Made by a program: the position numbers and the translations under genes. A model generated the notes under the pieces. That model was not told where the DNA came from. It made no database searches and saw only the letters and a list, made by a program, of their open reading frames with translations. Of a DNA stretch of 64,000 nucleotides, positions 48,357-58,400 are shown piece by piece. The stretch spans positions 158,436 to 222,435 of the forward strand of contig CAWHKV010000004.1 in NCBI GenBank assembly GCA_963830175.1. Direction: 5' to 3'. This stretch comes from JBBRBB01 sp963830175 (lineage in GTDB: Bacteria; Bacteroidota; Bacteroidia; Chitinophagales; Chitinophagaceae). Within the stretch, counting starts at the first letter, position 1. The number at the start of each line of letters is the position of its first letter.

Positions 48357-48490
48357 TCTGACAAGTTTTTAGTTACACAAAAGTGCAGGATTTATACTGC
48401 TTTGAGCGTTAAAAAAATTGTTATTAAAGTTGTTGTAGTGTAACTTGATAAAAGTGTATACTTTACCTACAAACATTTTACAACTACCTC

Positions 48491-48808
48491 ATGATAACTA
48501 CTACCACCAACACTATTGAAGGAAAACCTGTACAACAATATTTAGGCGTTGTAAGTGCTGAGACCATAATTGGTGCTAACATTTTTAAAGACCTTTTTGC
48601 AGGTATAAGAGATATTGTTGGCGGCCGTAGCGCCACCTACGAAAAGGTGATTGATGAAGCAAGAACCAATGCAATGGCAGAGATGGTACAAAAGGCGCAA
48701 AACATGGGAGCCAATGCCGTTATTGGTATTGATTTGGATTTTGAAACCGTTGGCACTAATGGTAGTATGCTTGTAGTAGTTGCTACAGGCACTGCAGTAA
48801 GAATATAG
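48491..48808 (+). CDS. YbjQ/UPF0145 family protein
   Basis: A 105-residue soluble protein. It has the family core: GVVSAETIIGANIFKDL, the RSATYEKVIDEAR run, and GANAVIGIDLDFE. The fold forms small rings; function is unproven despite the old heavy-metal-binding label. Single gene with its own terminator. Confidence 0.9.
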   Translation: MITTTTNTIEGKPVQQYLGVVSAETIIGANIFKDLFAGIRDIVGGRSATYEKVIDEARTNAMAEMVQKAQNMGANAVIGIDLDFETVGTNGSMLVVVATGTAVRI

Positions 48809-48813
48809 TATAA

Positions 48814-48855
48814 AACAAATTGGACCGGGTACACAAATGCCCGATCCAATTTGTT
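48814..48855 (+). terminator. Hairpin after the YbjQ gene
   Basis: AACAAATTGGA pairs with TCCAATTTGTT, and an inner CGGG pairs with CCCG. The T-tract is weak, so it may act as an mRNA-stabilising hairpin. Confidence 0.6.
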
Positions 48856-48904
48856 ATAAAAGGTTTTTAAATGAGGTTGTATTTTACTTGCTTTGGAAGT
48901 CTGG

Positions 48905-49315
48905 TTATAACTTAGTAACCATCATATCGTCTACCATACTTATTTTATTGTTTATATTGAAAGATTGCTCGTGAAGTTCACGACCTTTCCTAATTCTAAA
49001 GGTTACGGTGCAATTGGTGTCTTCAACTAACAAATAAATGGTTTTACTTAACGATGAGTCGAAGAAAGCCCTGTCGTACAATACCTCCTGACTATCTTTA
49101 TCTATCAATTGAACAACAAATTTTTTGCTGTCTTCGTTTCTAAAATTTACATCGAATGTGAGGTATTTATCTTGTTTGCCTGTATACTTTATCTCAGCCT
49201 TTGCCGTATCTGAATCAGATGCGTAAGCCGGTACAATGGAGGCAAGAAAAATAGAAAGAGAAAAGAAAGAAGTGTAAAATACTTTTCTAATAATAACGAA
49301 TGATTGCTTTTTCAT
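48905..49315 (-). CDS. Secreted hypothetical protein, 136 aa
   Basis: The ATG at 49315 gives a signal peptide (VFYTSFFSLSIFLASIVPAYA). The mature ~95 residues are predicted beta (YLTFDVNFRNEDSKKFVVQL, KTIYLLVEDTNCTVTF), like a small Ig-type domain. No family recognised. Confidence 0.65.
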   Translation of the reverse strand: MKKQSFVIIRKVFYTSFFSLSIFLASIVPAYASDSDTAKAEIKYTGKQDKYLTFDVNFRNEDSKKFVVQLIDKDSQEVLYDRAFFDSSLSKTIYLLVEDTNCTVTFRIRKGRELHEQSFNINNKISMVDDMMVTKL

Positions 49316-49535
49316 GATCCTGATTTTTTGATGTTTAATATTCATACGATACAAGCATCATACGGCATTAATCAGGCAAGCAAAGCGGTTGCAAGCAATC
49401 TAAAAGAACGGTGAGTTGAAGCAGATAACACCTTAAAAAAATTTTGCGAATTCGCGCTTCAGTTATTATTAATACTTGTGAAATGGAAAGGTAACCTAAG
49501 GTTAGATTGGTGCTCTGTTATGTAATGGTTACCAC

Positions 49536-50537
49536 TTACTCAATGGTTTTGTTTAGCGTGTTCCATAAAAGATCTTTCAACTCAGTAAGACCTTGCTGGG
49601 TTACTGATGATATAAAGACGTGAGGAATATGTGCAGGTAATTCCTGACTAATGGCCTCTTTCAATTCATCATCCAGCATATCGCTTTTGCTAATGGCAAT
49701 AATGAAATCTTTTTGCAACATGTCAGGATTATAATTCTCTAGTTCTTTAACTAAGATTTCAAATTCTTTTATATGGCTGTTACTATCTGCAGGAATGAGA
49801 AAGAGCAGACATGCGTTACGCTCAATATGTCTCAGAAATCTATGCCCGAGGCCTTTGCCTTCAGCAGCACCTTCAATAATACCGGGTAAGTCTGCAATAC
49901 AAAAACTTTTTGAATCGCGATAGGCTACCATACCTAATTGAGGCGTTAATGTAGTGAAAGCATAGTCAGCAATTTTTGGGCGGGCAGCTGTTATTGTAGA
50001 AAGTAGCGTGGATTTTCCTGCATTAGGAAAGCCCACCAAACCCACGTCGGCCAATACTTTTAACTCTAACACTTTCCAGCCTTCCACACCCGGCTCTCCG
50101 GGTTGAGCATGTTCTGGGGCTTGATTAGTAGGCGTTGCAAACTGTGCATTACCTAAACCTCCGCGCCCACCTTTTAGCCAAATAATTTCTTGTCCGTGTT
50201 CTAATATCTCAGCTTGCACTTCACCGGTTTCTTCATCTCTTGCAACTGTGCCTAAGGGTACTTCAATAATCACATCTTCACCTTCTTTACCGGTGCTGTT
50301 GTTTTTACTACCATTCTCGCCATGGTCAGCATGCACGTTTTTAAAATATCGTAAGTGCAATAAAGTCCATAGCTGACTATTACCTCTCAAAATTATATGA
50401 CCACCCCTTCCTCCATCGCCTCCATCAGGACCACCCATTGCTGTAAGCTTGTTGCGCATAAAGTGTTTACTGCCTGCGCCACCATGTCCGCTTCTGCAAA
50501 AAATTCTAATAAGGTCTATAAAGTTTGATCGTTCCAT
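49536..50537 (-). CDS. obgE: GTPase ObgE/CgtA
   Basis: Intact 333-residue Obg GTPase, needed for large ribosomal subunit maturation. The N-terminal glycine-rich Obg domain (GGPDGGDGGRGGH) is followed by the G domain: G1 GFPNAGKSTLL, G3 DLPGIIEGAAEGKGLGHRFLRH, G4 ISKSDML. It sits 48 bp after the last paa gene on the same strand, so it may share its transcript. Confidence 0.97.
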   Translation of the reverse strand: MERSNFIDLIRIFCRSGHGGAGSKHFMRNKLTAMGGPDGGDGGRGGHIILRGNSQLWTLLHLRYFKNVHADHGENGSKNNSTGKEGEDVIIEVPLGTVARDEETGEVQAEILEHGQEIIWLKGGRGGLGNAQFATPTNQAPEHAQPGEPGVEGWKVLELKVLADVGLVGFPNAGKSTLLSTITAARPKIADYAFTTLTPQLGMVAYRDSKSFCIADLPGIIEGAAEGKGLGHRFLRHIERNACLLFLIPADSNSHIKEFEILVKELENYNPDMLQKDFIIAISKSDMLDDELKEAISQELPAHIPHVFISSVTQQGLTELKDLLWNTLNKTIE

Positions 50538-50585
50538 AATATTGTAGAAGTGTAAAGATAAGTAGTGTGTAAACTGCTGCTACAA

Positions 50586-51182
50586 TTAAATGCCTTTGCT
50601 CTCATTCCAGGTTTTATAAATACTCTGCTGGGTGGGTCTGTTAGCTTCTACTTCAGTTAAGGGTTCACATGCCTTTAGCGACCGGCGCATCTCATCAGGT
50701 AATTGTTGATATAGTGCTGTTCCTGCACTTTTCCATTGCATCATCTCATCACTAACCTGCTTAATTATTTTTGCAGGATTACCTACTATCATACTGCGAG
50801 GAGGAACTACCTCACCTGCCTTAATAAAACAAAGTGCACCTACGATACATTCATCACCTATTTCTACATTATCCATTATAACTGCATTCATACCTACTAA
50901 GCAATTGCGGCCAATGTTGGCGCCATGTATTATAGCACCATGGCCAATATGTGCACCTTTTTTAAGTATCACCGTAATGCCCGGAAACATGTGAACCGTA
51001 CAATTTTCCTGAACGTTGCATCCATCTTCAATTACGATTGCACCCCAATCGCCGCGGATGGCAGCGCCCGGACCAACATACACATTTGCACCAATGATCA
51101 CGTTGCCTGTAACACAAGCCTGCGGGTGTACAAAGGCTGTAGGATGAACAACTGGTCTATATCCATTGAACTCATAAAACAT
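50586..51182 (-). CDS. paaY: Hexapeptide-repeat protein PaaY-like
   Basis: A 198-residue left-handed beta-helix protein of the gamma-carbonic-anhydrase group with repeats such as VIIGANVYVGPGAAIRG and GAHIGHGAIIHGANIG; the metal-binding His residues of the group are present. In the phenylacetate operon it corresponds to PaaY, a thioesterase that hydrolyses dead-end CoA esters. 18 bp downstream of the PaaI-type thioesterase gene. Confidence 0.86.
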   Translation of the reverse strand: MFYEFNGYRPVVHPTAFVHPQACVTGNVIIGANVYVGPGAAIRGDWGAIVIEDGCNVQENCTVHMFPGITVILKKGAHIGHGAIIHGANIGRNCLVGMNAVIMDNVEIGDECIVGALCFIKAGEVVPPRSMIVGNPAKIIKQVSDEMMQWKSAGTALYQQLPDEMRRSLKACEPLTEVEANRPTQQSIYKTWNESKGI

Positions 51183-51200
51183 AGTGATTAAACATTTTGA

Positions 51201-51617
51201 TTAAGATGCCTGCCATAAAACATCTTTTACATAAACTGTACCCTTAAATAAAGCAATCAATTCGCCTGAGTCGCTCGTCACAACCACTTCGTAGATACCT
51301 AATTTTTTTGTCAGGCTTTTTTGTACGGCATTAGCAACAAGCACGTCACCCACGTTCGCAGGCTTTATATGTGAGATGGATGTTTCTATTGACAATGCAT
51401 GTTTGCCATTACTGTTACTTGCAAAAGCAAGTGCACTATCAGCGAACGAGTAGGTAATACCACCATGCGCAATGCCGAAGCCATTACACATTTCTTTCCT
51501 CACAATCATTTTAAGCATGCAAAAACCTTTTCCCTGCTCGAGAAATTCAATACCAAGCCAACGCGAAAACTCATCGCGCTCAGCCATTGCATGTATGATA
51601 TCGTCAGGCTGCATCAT
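51201..51617 (-). CDS. paaI: Hotdog-fold thioesterase PaaI
   Basis: A 138-residue hotdog thioesterase that hydrolyses phenylacetyl-CoA-type esters. The active-site loop is NGFGIAHGGITYSFADSA with the catalytic Asp region; GDVLVANA and GELIALFKGTVYV complete the family pattern. It lies 4 bp after the enoyl-CoA hydratase gene. Confidence 0.9.
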   Translation of the reverse strand: MMQPDDIIHAMAERDEFSRWLGIEFLEQGKGFCMLKMIVRKEMCNGFGIAHGGITYSFADSALAFASNSNGKHALSIETSISHIKPANVGDVLVANAVQKSLTKKLGIYEVVVTSDSGELIALFKGTVYVKDVLWQAS

Positions 51618-51621
51618 TACT

Positions 51622-52404
51622 TTATCTGCCTTTAAAATCAGGTGTTCGTTTTTCTAAAAATGAAAGGGTGCCTTCGTTGAAATCTTCAGTTATTGCAGCT
51701 TGTTGTTGCAGCGTATTCTCTAATTCTAGCTGCTCGGTTAATGTTGCGTACAACGAATTGTTTAGAGCCTGTTTTGTAAGTGCTAATCCGCGCGTAGGCA
51801 TCTTGGCTAAAGTTGTTGCAGTTTGAAAAGAGTCATCCATAAAAGACTCGTGGCGAAACACTTTGTATATCATGCCGCAACGCTCTGCTTCAGCGGCAGA
51901 AATTTTGTCTGCCATCATCATAAATGCTGATGCCTTTTGCCAACCAATTAACCTGGGTAGAAAGAAAGTTCCTCCACTATCTGGTATCAATCCTATTTTA
52001 CTAAACGCTTGTAAAAACGATGCAGCATCTGAAGCAACAACCACATCGCAACATAACGCTATGTTAGCCCCAGCGCCCGCGGCTATACCATTTACAGCTG
52101 CAACCACAGGCTTTTCTAGATGGCGAATTCTCTGTACAATCGGGTTATAATGTTCCAATAAAATCTTCTCCATACCTGGGCCGTTGGGGTCAACCACTTC
52201 TGCAAGATCTTGACCTGCACAAAATGCCTTACCTGCCCCTGTTATATAAACTGCTCTTACATTTTCTTCCTTGCAGTCGTCCAAGTATTTTTGTAAAAGA
52301 TGTGCCATTTGGCGGTTGAAAGAGTTATACTTTTCAGGACGGTTTAAAGTAATACAAGCAACATTGTCTCTTACCTCGAATAATATAGAATCTGTATTGT
52401 TCAT
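51622..52404 (-). CDS. paaG: Enoyl-CoA hydratase/isomerase, PaaG-like
   Basis: A 260-residue crotonase-fold enzyme. In this setting it is probably the 1,2-epoxyphenylacetyl-CoA isomerase (PaaG) that turns the ring epoxide into an oxepin. Family features: CITLNRPEKYNSFN, AGQDLAEV oxyanion region, VAAVNGIAAGAGANIAL, and the SKIGLIPDSGGTFFLPR segment, where the Asp is the PaaG-type catalytic residue. A hydratase such as PaaF cannot be excluded. Confidence 0.86.
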   Translation of the reverse strand: MNNTDSILFEVRDNVACITLNRPEKYNSFNRQMAHLLQKYLDDCKEENVRAVYITGAGKAFCAGQDLAEVVDPNGPGMEKILLEHYNPIVQRIRHLEKPVVAAVNGIAAGAGANIALCCDVVVASDAASFLQAFSKIGLIPDSGGTFFLPRLIGWQKASAFMMMADKISAAEAERCGMIYKVFRHESFMDDSFQTATTLAKMPTRGLALTKQALNNSLYATLTEQLELENTLQQQAAITEDFNEGTLSFLEKRTPDFKGR

Positions 52405-52445
52405 TTAATTTTTTAGATTATTACTGCTGCAAAGCCGGCAAAATA

Positions 52446-52997
52446 TCAATGACATTTAAAATAATCAAATGGCTCTTTACAATCACTACATTGGTACAAT
52501 GCTTTACAGGCCGTGCTTCCGAAGCGACTGATCATTTGTGTTTTATAAGAATTGCATCTGGGACATTGTACTGCCTCATCAGCTTGAAAAGCTTGTGGTG
52601 TACATACTTGCTGCTGCGAGTTTGGTGGTGCAATTCCGTAGGCTTTCAACTGCTGTTTACCATTTTCAGTCATCCACTCTGTAGACCAGGCAGGTGATAA
52701 AACGGATTGAACGTCAATATGCTTATAACCATTTTGTAACAGCGCCATTCTTATAGTCATTGAGATAACATCCATAGCAGGGCAACCACTGTAAGTAGGT
52801 GTTATTTTTACTGTAATTATTTGATGATTTGTTTGCTCATCTATTACGACGTCAACCGCCCTTACAATACCTAAATCAACAATGGATAATACTGGAATTT
52901 CAGGATCGTGAACTCCAGCTAATATTTGCCATATCTTCTCCTTTTGCCGTGCAAGGTTGTCGACATTACTGTAATGATATGTAGGCATGGTGTGCAT
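52446..52997 (-). CDS. paaD: Phenylacetyl-CoA 1,2-epoxidase subunit PaaD
   Basis: A 183-residue SUF-associated-type protein (MIP18/DUF59 domain) required to mature the PaaABC epoxidase iron centre. The N-domain has HDPEIPVLSIVDLGIV and TPTYSGCPAMDVI; the C-terminal zinc-ribbon-like part has paired CxxC motifs (CPRC, CSDC). It starts 6 bp after the PaaC stop. Confidence 0.93.
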   Translation of the reverse strand: MHTMPTYHYSNVDNLARQKEKIWQILAGVHDPEIPVLSIVDLGIVRAVDVVIDEQTNHQIITVKITPTYSGCPAMDVISMTIRMALLQNGYKHIDVQSVLSPAWSTEWMTENGKQQLKAYGIAPPNSQQQVCTPQAFQADEAVQCPRCNSYKTQMISRFGSTACKALYQCSDCKEPFDYFKCH

Positions 52998-53003
52998 ACT
53001 GTA

Positions 53004-53798
53004 TTACCAATTGCATTGCGGATAGGTCCGCTGTAAGAATTGCATTTCGCTTAAGATGTCAGTCAAGTGTGTGGAGTGATGGCCTTCTTTACCTATTGGC
53101 GTATTAAGGTCAGCAAGAGTAGCCGGAATAGAAAGTGTTGCCTCATTAAATATGTCCGTTACCCTTTTATGCCAATGAGGTTGCAAAGCTTCAACATCTA
53201 CACCTATGCCTTGTTGTGAAACTTCCTTTTCATAATCAGAAAATCGAAAAAATTCTGTAGTGTATTTCCAAAGATCGTTAATGCTACGTTTAGTTCTTTC
53301 ATGGCTTTCCAATGTTCCATCACCCAAACGTATCACCCATTCGCTACTCCAGCGCAAATGATAGGTGGTTTCTTTAAAGGATTTTTCTGCAATAGCTGCT
53401 AGCTGAGTATCACTACTTTTTATTAGTTGCTGATAAAATTCGTATTGAAAAGCGCTGAATAAAAACTGCCTTACAATTGATTGTGCCCAATCGCCTCTGG
53501 GCATTTCTACTAAGGTATAATTAGCAAAAGATGTTTCAGATCTTAAGTAAGCCAGATCATCTTCTGATATGATATTGTTGGCACCATATTGCAGATAAAC
53601 ATCAACCTGATTTTTATTTATTACTTCAGCAGCATACTGATAAAAATTTCTCGACTGGCCTATGAGGTCAAGGGCAATATTACTTATGGCAATGTCTTGT
53701 TCCAATATGGGTCCATGACCCGTCCACTCGCTGTTTCTATGTCCTAGAATGAGCGTGGTATCTGCTAAGTGTAAAATATATTTTATAAGTGCCGTCAT
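53004..53798 (-). CDS. paaC: Phenylacetyl-CoA 1,2-epoxidase subunit PaaC
   Basis: A 264-residue ferritin-like structural partner of PaaA. Typical features are ADTTLILGHRNSEWTGHGPILEQDIA-type start (about residues 11-36) and TYHLRWSSEWVIRLGDGT with the family's helices. It lacks the full di-iron ligand set of PaaA, as expected for the structural subunit. Confidence 0.94.
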   Translation of the reverse strand: MTALIKYILHLADTTLILGHRNSEWTGHGPILEQDIAISNIALDLIGQSRNFYQYAAEVINKNQVDVYLQYGANNIISEDDLAYLRSETSFANYTLVEMPRGDWAQSIVRQFLFSAFQYEFYQQLIKSSDTQLAAIAEKSFKETTYHLRWSSEWVIRLGDGTLESHERTKRSINDLWKYTTEFFRFSDYEKEVSQQGIGVDVEALQPHWHKRVTDIFNEATLSIPATLADLNTPIGKEGHHSTHLTDILSEMQFLQRTYPQCNW

Positions 53799-53834
53799 GA
53801 AGTGGATTTGATACTGCTTAAAGAAATGCCCTGA

Positions 53835-54122
53835 TTACATGTGTTTTAACTCTTCGGGCAAATCGTAAAAAGTAGGGTGGCGATAAACTTTGTCCTCAGC
53901 CGGGTCGTACAAGCTTGCCGAATCATCAGCATTACTAGCATGTATGTGTTTGCTTTCTACAACCCATATGCTTAAGCCTTCCATCCTTCGAGTATATACA
54001 TCCCTGGCATTTTCAATTGCCATTGCTGCATCGCTGGCGTGCAGGCTGCCAACATGTTTATGGTCTAATCCATTTCGGCTTCGTATAAAAACTTCCCATA
54101 AGGGCCAATCGTTGTTGTGCAT
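53835..54122 (-). CDS. paaB: Phenylacetyl-CoA 1,2-epoxidase subunit PaaB
   Basis: A 95-residue PaaB. The signature is WPLWEVFIRSRNGLDHKHVGSLHA at the start. It bridges PaaAC heterodimers in the epoxidase. A large inverted repeat sits between it and paaA. Confidence 0.94.
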   Translation of the reverse strand: MHNNDWPLWEVFIRSRNGLDHKHVGSLHASDAAMAIENARDVYTRRMEGLSIWVVESKHIHASNADDSASLYDPAEDKVYRHPTFYDLPEELKHM

Positions 54123-54139
54123 TGTTGTAAAAAAAAATT

Positions 54140-54213
54140 AAATGGTGAACTGAGGAGCTGAGAAAATGCAAGCAATCGTTAGAGGCCAGTTTAGCTCCTC
54201 AATTCACCATTTT
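54140..54213 (-). repeat. Inverted repeat with T-run between paaA and paaB
   Basis: Two ~20-nt arms (AAATGGTGAATTGAGGAGCT and its near complement) enclose a ~33-nt loop. On the paa transcript the hairpin is followed by a run of eight or more T, just before paaB, so it looks like a read-through terminator or processing hairpin. Confidence 0.75.
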
Positions 54214-54220
54214 ATTATAA

Positions 54221-55162
54221 TTAAGCGGCTATATTTTTTAGCCTTCTTTTTTCTTCGTAAGCGAGCGCCGCTTCTTTTACCCATGCACCCTCTTCTTGCG
54301 CTTTAATGCGGGCTTCTAACCTCTCTTTGTTACATGGGCCATTGCCTTTTACCACTTGCCAAAACTCGTCCCAATCTATTTTACCAAAGTCGTAATGACC
54401 TGTTTGTTCGTTCCATTTTAAATCTGCATCGGGTAGTGTTAAGCCTAAAAATTTAACCTGTTCAGCGCAAACATCTATAAACTTTTGTCTCAATTCATCA
54501 TTGGTAAATCGCTTCACCTTCCATTTCATGCTTTGTATGGTGTTTGGGCTCTCATCATCTTTTGGTCCAAACATCATTACACTAGGCCACCACCATCTAT
54601 TTAATGCGTCTTGAGCCATTGCTTTTTGCTCGGGGCTGCCTTTGCTTAGCGTGAGCAAAATTTCAAAACCCTGGCGCTGGTGAAAACTTTCTTCTTTGCA
54701 TATTCTAACCATAGATCTTGCATAAGGACCATAGCTTGTTCTACAAAGAGGTACTTGATTCATTATAGCAGCACCATCTACCAACCAGCCGATGGCGCCC
54801 ATGTCGGCCCAGGCCAATGTAGGATAATTAAAGATAGATGAATATTTAGCCTTACCTGTATGCAATTGATCAATCATTTCCTGCCTGCTAATACCAAGAG
54901 TTTCAGCCGCACTATATAAGTATAAACCATGTCCGGCTTCATCCTGAACCTTTGCCAGCAATGTCGCTTTTCGTCTTAAAGAAGGAGCTCTGGTAATCCA
55001 AATGCCTTCAGGTAACATGCCTACAATCTCGCTATGCGCATGTTGACTGATTTGACGGATCAAAGTTTTTCTATACTCTTCAGGCATCCAATCTTTGGGC
55101 TCTATTTTTAGTTCCTTATCTATTTTATCCTGAAAGATATTTTCCAACTGATGTACTTCCAT
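54221..55162 (-). CDS. paaA: Phenylacetyl-CoA 1,2-epoxidase catalytic subunit PaaA
   Basis: A 313-residue catalytic di-iron subunit that inserts oxygen into the ring of phenylacetyl-CoA. The ferritin-like motifs are visible: KVQDEAGHGLYLY and CKEESFHQRQGFEIL carry the Glu/His iron ligands. Start at 55162 (MEVHQLENIF) matches the family; an ATG 33 bp upstream overlaps the promoter. First gene of the operon, controlled by the promoter/palindrome at 55183-55232. The reductase PaaE is not in this window. Confidence 0.95.
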   Translation of the reverse strand: MEVHQLENIFQDKIDKELKIEPKDWMPEEYRKTLIRQISQHAHSEIVGMLPEGIWITRAPSLRRKATLLAKVQDEAGHGLYLYSAAETLGISRQEMIDQLHTGKAKYSSIFNYPTLAWADMGAIGWLVDGAAIMNQVPLCRTSYGPYARSMVRICKEESFHQRQGFEILLTLSKGSPEQKAMAQDALNRWWWPSVMMFGPKDDESPNTIQSMKWKVKRFTNDELRQKFIDVCAEQVKFLGLTLPDADLKWNEQTGHYDFGKIDWDEFWQVVKGNGPCNKERLEARIKAQEEGAWVKEAALAYEEKRRLKNIAA

Positions 55163-55182
55163 AATTCGAAAAAATTGGATTA

Positions 55183-55232
55183 CAAATATATTCAAAAAGA
55201 ATCTAAAAACTAACAGTTGTTAGTTTTTAGAT
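55183..55232 (-). promoter_or_regulatory. paaA promoter with overlapping 32-bp palindromic operator
   Basis: On the minus strand an exact TAnnTTTG box (TATATTTG, 55183-55190) lies about 20 bp upstream of the paaA ATG. Right behind it, 55201-55232 is an almost perfect palindrome with 15-bp arms (ATCTAAAAACTAACA) and a 2-bp centre; it covers the -33 element. A TetR-type (PaaR-like) repressor site is the natural reading; the regulator gene is not in view. Confidence 0.65.
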
Positions 55233-55283
55233 AGCTTTACTTAAATGTTGGACTGAAAAAATTAACTTTTCAAAGGCACGATT

Positions 55284-55297
55284 GTTTTGATCAAAAC
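55284..55297 (+). promoter_or_regulatory. 14-bp palindrome upstream of susC
   Basis: GTTTTGATCAAAAC is a perfect palindrome about 190 bp before susC, followed by a related half-site CTTTGATCGAAA. Possible regulator site for the glucan locus. Confidence 0.3.
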
Positions 55298-55489
55298 TTT
55301 GATCGAAATTCTCAAGCAGCTATTTGCATTAATTCGATTGTCCCTAATAGTAAGAACTAGTTGTTCTTTACAATTGCTTGCTTATGAAATATCTATTACT
55401 GCATCTGAAGCACCTACATCCTGCTTAGATGATCCTTCTTTTTCTTTTTGTCAATTTCATGTTGAAAATTCTTCAAACAACCTCAAATT

Positions 55490-58400
55490 ATGAATCCATT
55501 TCTAAGAAACTTAGGGCGTTGGTTTTTAAAAAGCCCCCCATGTGTTTGTGGTCTTTTTCTTATGCTTTTTATAAGCAGCCCCGTGCTTATTCATGCTCAG
55601 GAAACTAGTGTAAGTGGTACTGTCAGCGGTCCATCGGGGCCGCTACAGGGAGTAAGTGTTGCTGTAAAGGGTAGTACTCAAGGTACCTCAACAAATGCAG
55701 CAGGTAAATTTACCTTAATGGCATCTCCAAGTTCTACACTTGTTTTCTCATCGGTTGGTTTCGAAAATGTTGAAGTGCTTGTAGGTCAACAAACTGATAT
55801 TACGGTCTCTTTAACCGCTTCTGGAAAAGAATTAGAGCAAGTAATTGTTGTAGGTTATGGTACACAACGCAAACGCGATTTAACTGGTTCAGTTGTGTCA
55901 GTAAGTGGTGGTGAGTTAGCTAAACAGCCAGTACTTACAGCTACGCAAGCTGTGCAGGGTAAGGTGGCGGGTGTACAGGTTATTACCAGTGGCGATCCAA
56001 ACGCGCTACCTGTAATACGTATACGTGGTACGGGTACCATGCTTGCAGGTGCAAATCCGCTTTATGTTGTTGATGGTGTAATTAGTGATGATATCAGAAA
56101 CATCAACTCAGCCGATATTACAAGCATGGAAATTTTAAAGGATGCCTCTGCTACTGCTATTTATGGTATGAGGGCTGCAAACGGTGTAATTCTAATTACG
56201 ACTAAACGTGGTAAATCGGGCAAAATGATTGTTAGTTATGATGCCACAGTTGGTGTAAAAGAAGCAACCAAATTAGTTAATATGGCAGGAGCTAATCAGT
56301 ACGCAGGCTATGTAAATGAAGCAAGCGTTTATTATGGTAGTGGTGATAGCATAGTTACTAAAGCAACCCTTGCAGCAGGTGGAAATACGGATTGGTATAG
56401 CGAAATTTTAAAGAAAGGCTTTTTCCAAAACCATAATGTATCCCTATCAGGTGGAAGTGAAAAAGTGAATTATTTTTTAAGTGCTGGTTATCTTACCGAT
56501 GAGGGTATCATCAGGAGTAACAGCTTTGAACGCTTTACCTTACGAAACAACAACGATTATAAGCTTACCGATAATTTTAAGGTGTCAACATTAATTTCAT
56601 ACAGTCGCAGTTCTGTAAGAAACGTTGATTTAGGAGCGTTTAATGTAGCTTATCGCGCAGCACCTTATGTGCGTGCCATGCAAAACGGAAAGTATGGTAA
56701 TACTTCACTTTCTAATAATGTAGGCAATCCCATATTAGACCAAGACAAAAACGACAATACTGGTAAAGGCGAACGCTTTCAAGGAAACGTAATAGCGGAA
56801 TATAAGCCAATTACCTGGCTAACATTGCGCACAAGCTTCGGGGTTGATAAAAATGATTTCCGTAGCATTTCTTATGGTTACCGTTATGCTAATTCAGGTC
56901 CTAATAATGTATTTCTAACCTCAGGTAGCAATCAGGTAAGAGACAAGAGTTCTTTATCTGTAAACGAAAGTGAGGGTAATCGTTGGGTATGGGATAATAC
57001 AGCTACCGCAGTAAAGCGCTTTGGTGATCACAATTTTACATTGTTGGTAGGTACTACAGCCGAAGATATACGATCCAGAAATTTGGGTGGAACCCGATTT
57101 GATGTGCCCGAAAATAGAAATCAGTGGTATTTAAGTTCAGGTTCTACAATTGGTTCTAGTAATGTTAATGGGGGCGATAAATCGACCAGAAACTCTTATT
57201 TGAGCAGGTTGAATTATAACTTTAAAGACAAGTACTTTTTTACTGGAACAATTAGAGCGGACGCTACTTCACGGCTACCATCATACAACAGGTGGGGTTA
57301 TTTTCCATCGTTCGGTGCAGGATGGGTGATTAGCAGCGAAAACTTCATGGAAAATCAGCAACTTTTTAGCACACTTAAACTAAGAGCAAGTTTTGGTCAG
57401 GTTGGTAACGATGGTATTCCAAGCAATCTGTTTATTCCCCTTGCCACTACCAATCTTCCATATTTTTTCAATAATAATGAAGTACTCAATTTAAGACTCG
57501 AAGAATTATCTGACCCGAATTTGAAATGGGAGGTTACAACCGAAACTAATTTAGGACTTGATTTTACTGCATTGAAAAGAAAGCTTTCCGGTACTGTTGA
57601 CTACTATAATAGAGAAACAAAAGATGCATTGGTGCGGGTGCAAATACCAGCAATTTTAGGAGACCCCAACAATGAATACATAACGAACGCAGCCACTTTT
57701 ACCAATAAAGGTGTGGAGGTTGCTGTTAACTGGAAAGACAATATTAATAGTGACTGGAATTATAATTTAGGAGTAAACTTTGCTGTAAATCAAAATAGAA
57801 TTAATAACCTCAACGGTGGCCAGGCGTTAAATGATGGTAGCGTTGGTGGACAAGGATTCACAACAAGGTCAGACAATGGCCAGCCAATAGGCAGCTTTTA
57901 TTTATGGGAAGTAACAGGCATTTTTAAAACAGAAGCCGAAGTAGCAGCTTCAGCGCAACCCGGTGCTAAACCCGGTGACTTAAGATATAGAGATGTGAAC
58001 AATGACAAAGTTATAAATGCAGCCGATCGCATTTATCATGGCTCATATCAGCCTAAATTGACGTATGGCATTAATGGTGGATTGGGTTTTAAAGATTTCG
58101 ATCTATCATTTGGAGGTTACGGCACAGCAGGCGGCAAAATCTATAATGGTAAGAAAGCAGCTCGCGGCGATTTTAGAGACAATATAGAAACGTCTGTTGC
58201 AGTAAACCGCTGGACGCCTAATAATACTAATACAAGCGTTCCGAGAGCTAATCTGAGCGAGTTACCCGCATCTACCTATTTTTTAGAAAAGGGTGATTTT
58301 TTCAGGATCAACAACTTAACGGTTGGATACACTTTTCCTGCACGCACGCTTAAAAGTATGCATATGCAAGGCTTGAGAGTTTATGCCACTGCTCAAAATT

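Noticed and set aside
55287..55493. 68-residue ORF upstream of susC
   Set aside because: Poor coding character, overlaps the putative regulatory palindrome and runs into the susC start; more likely 5' untranslated DNA.
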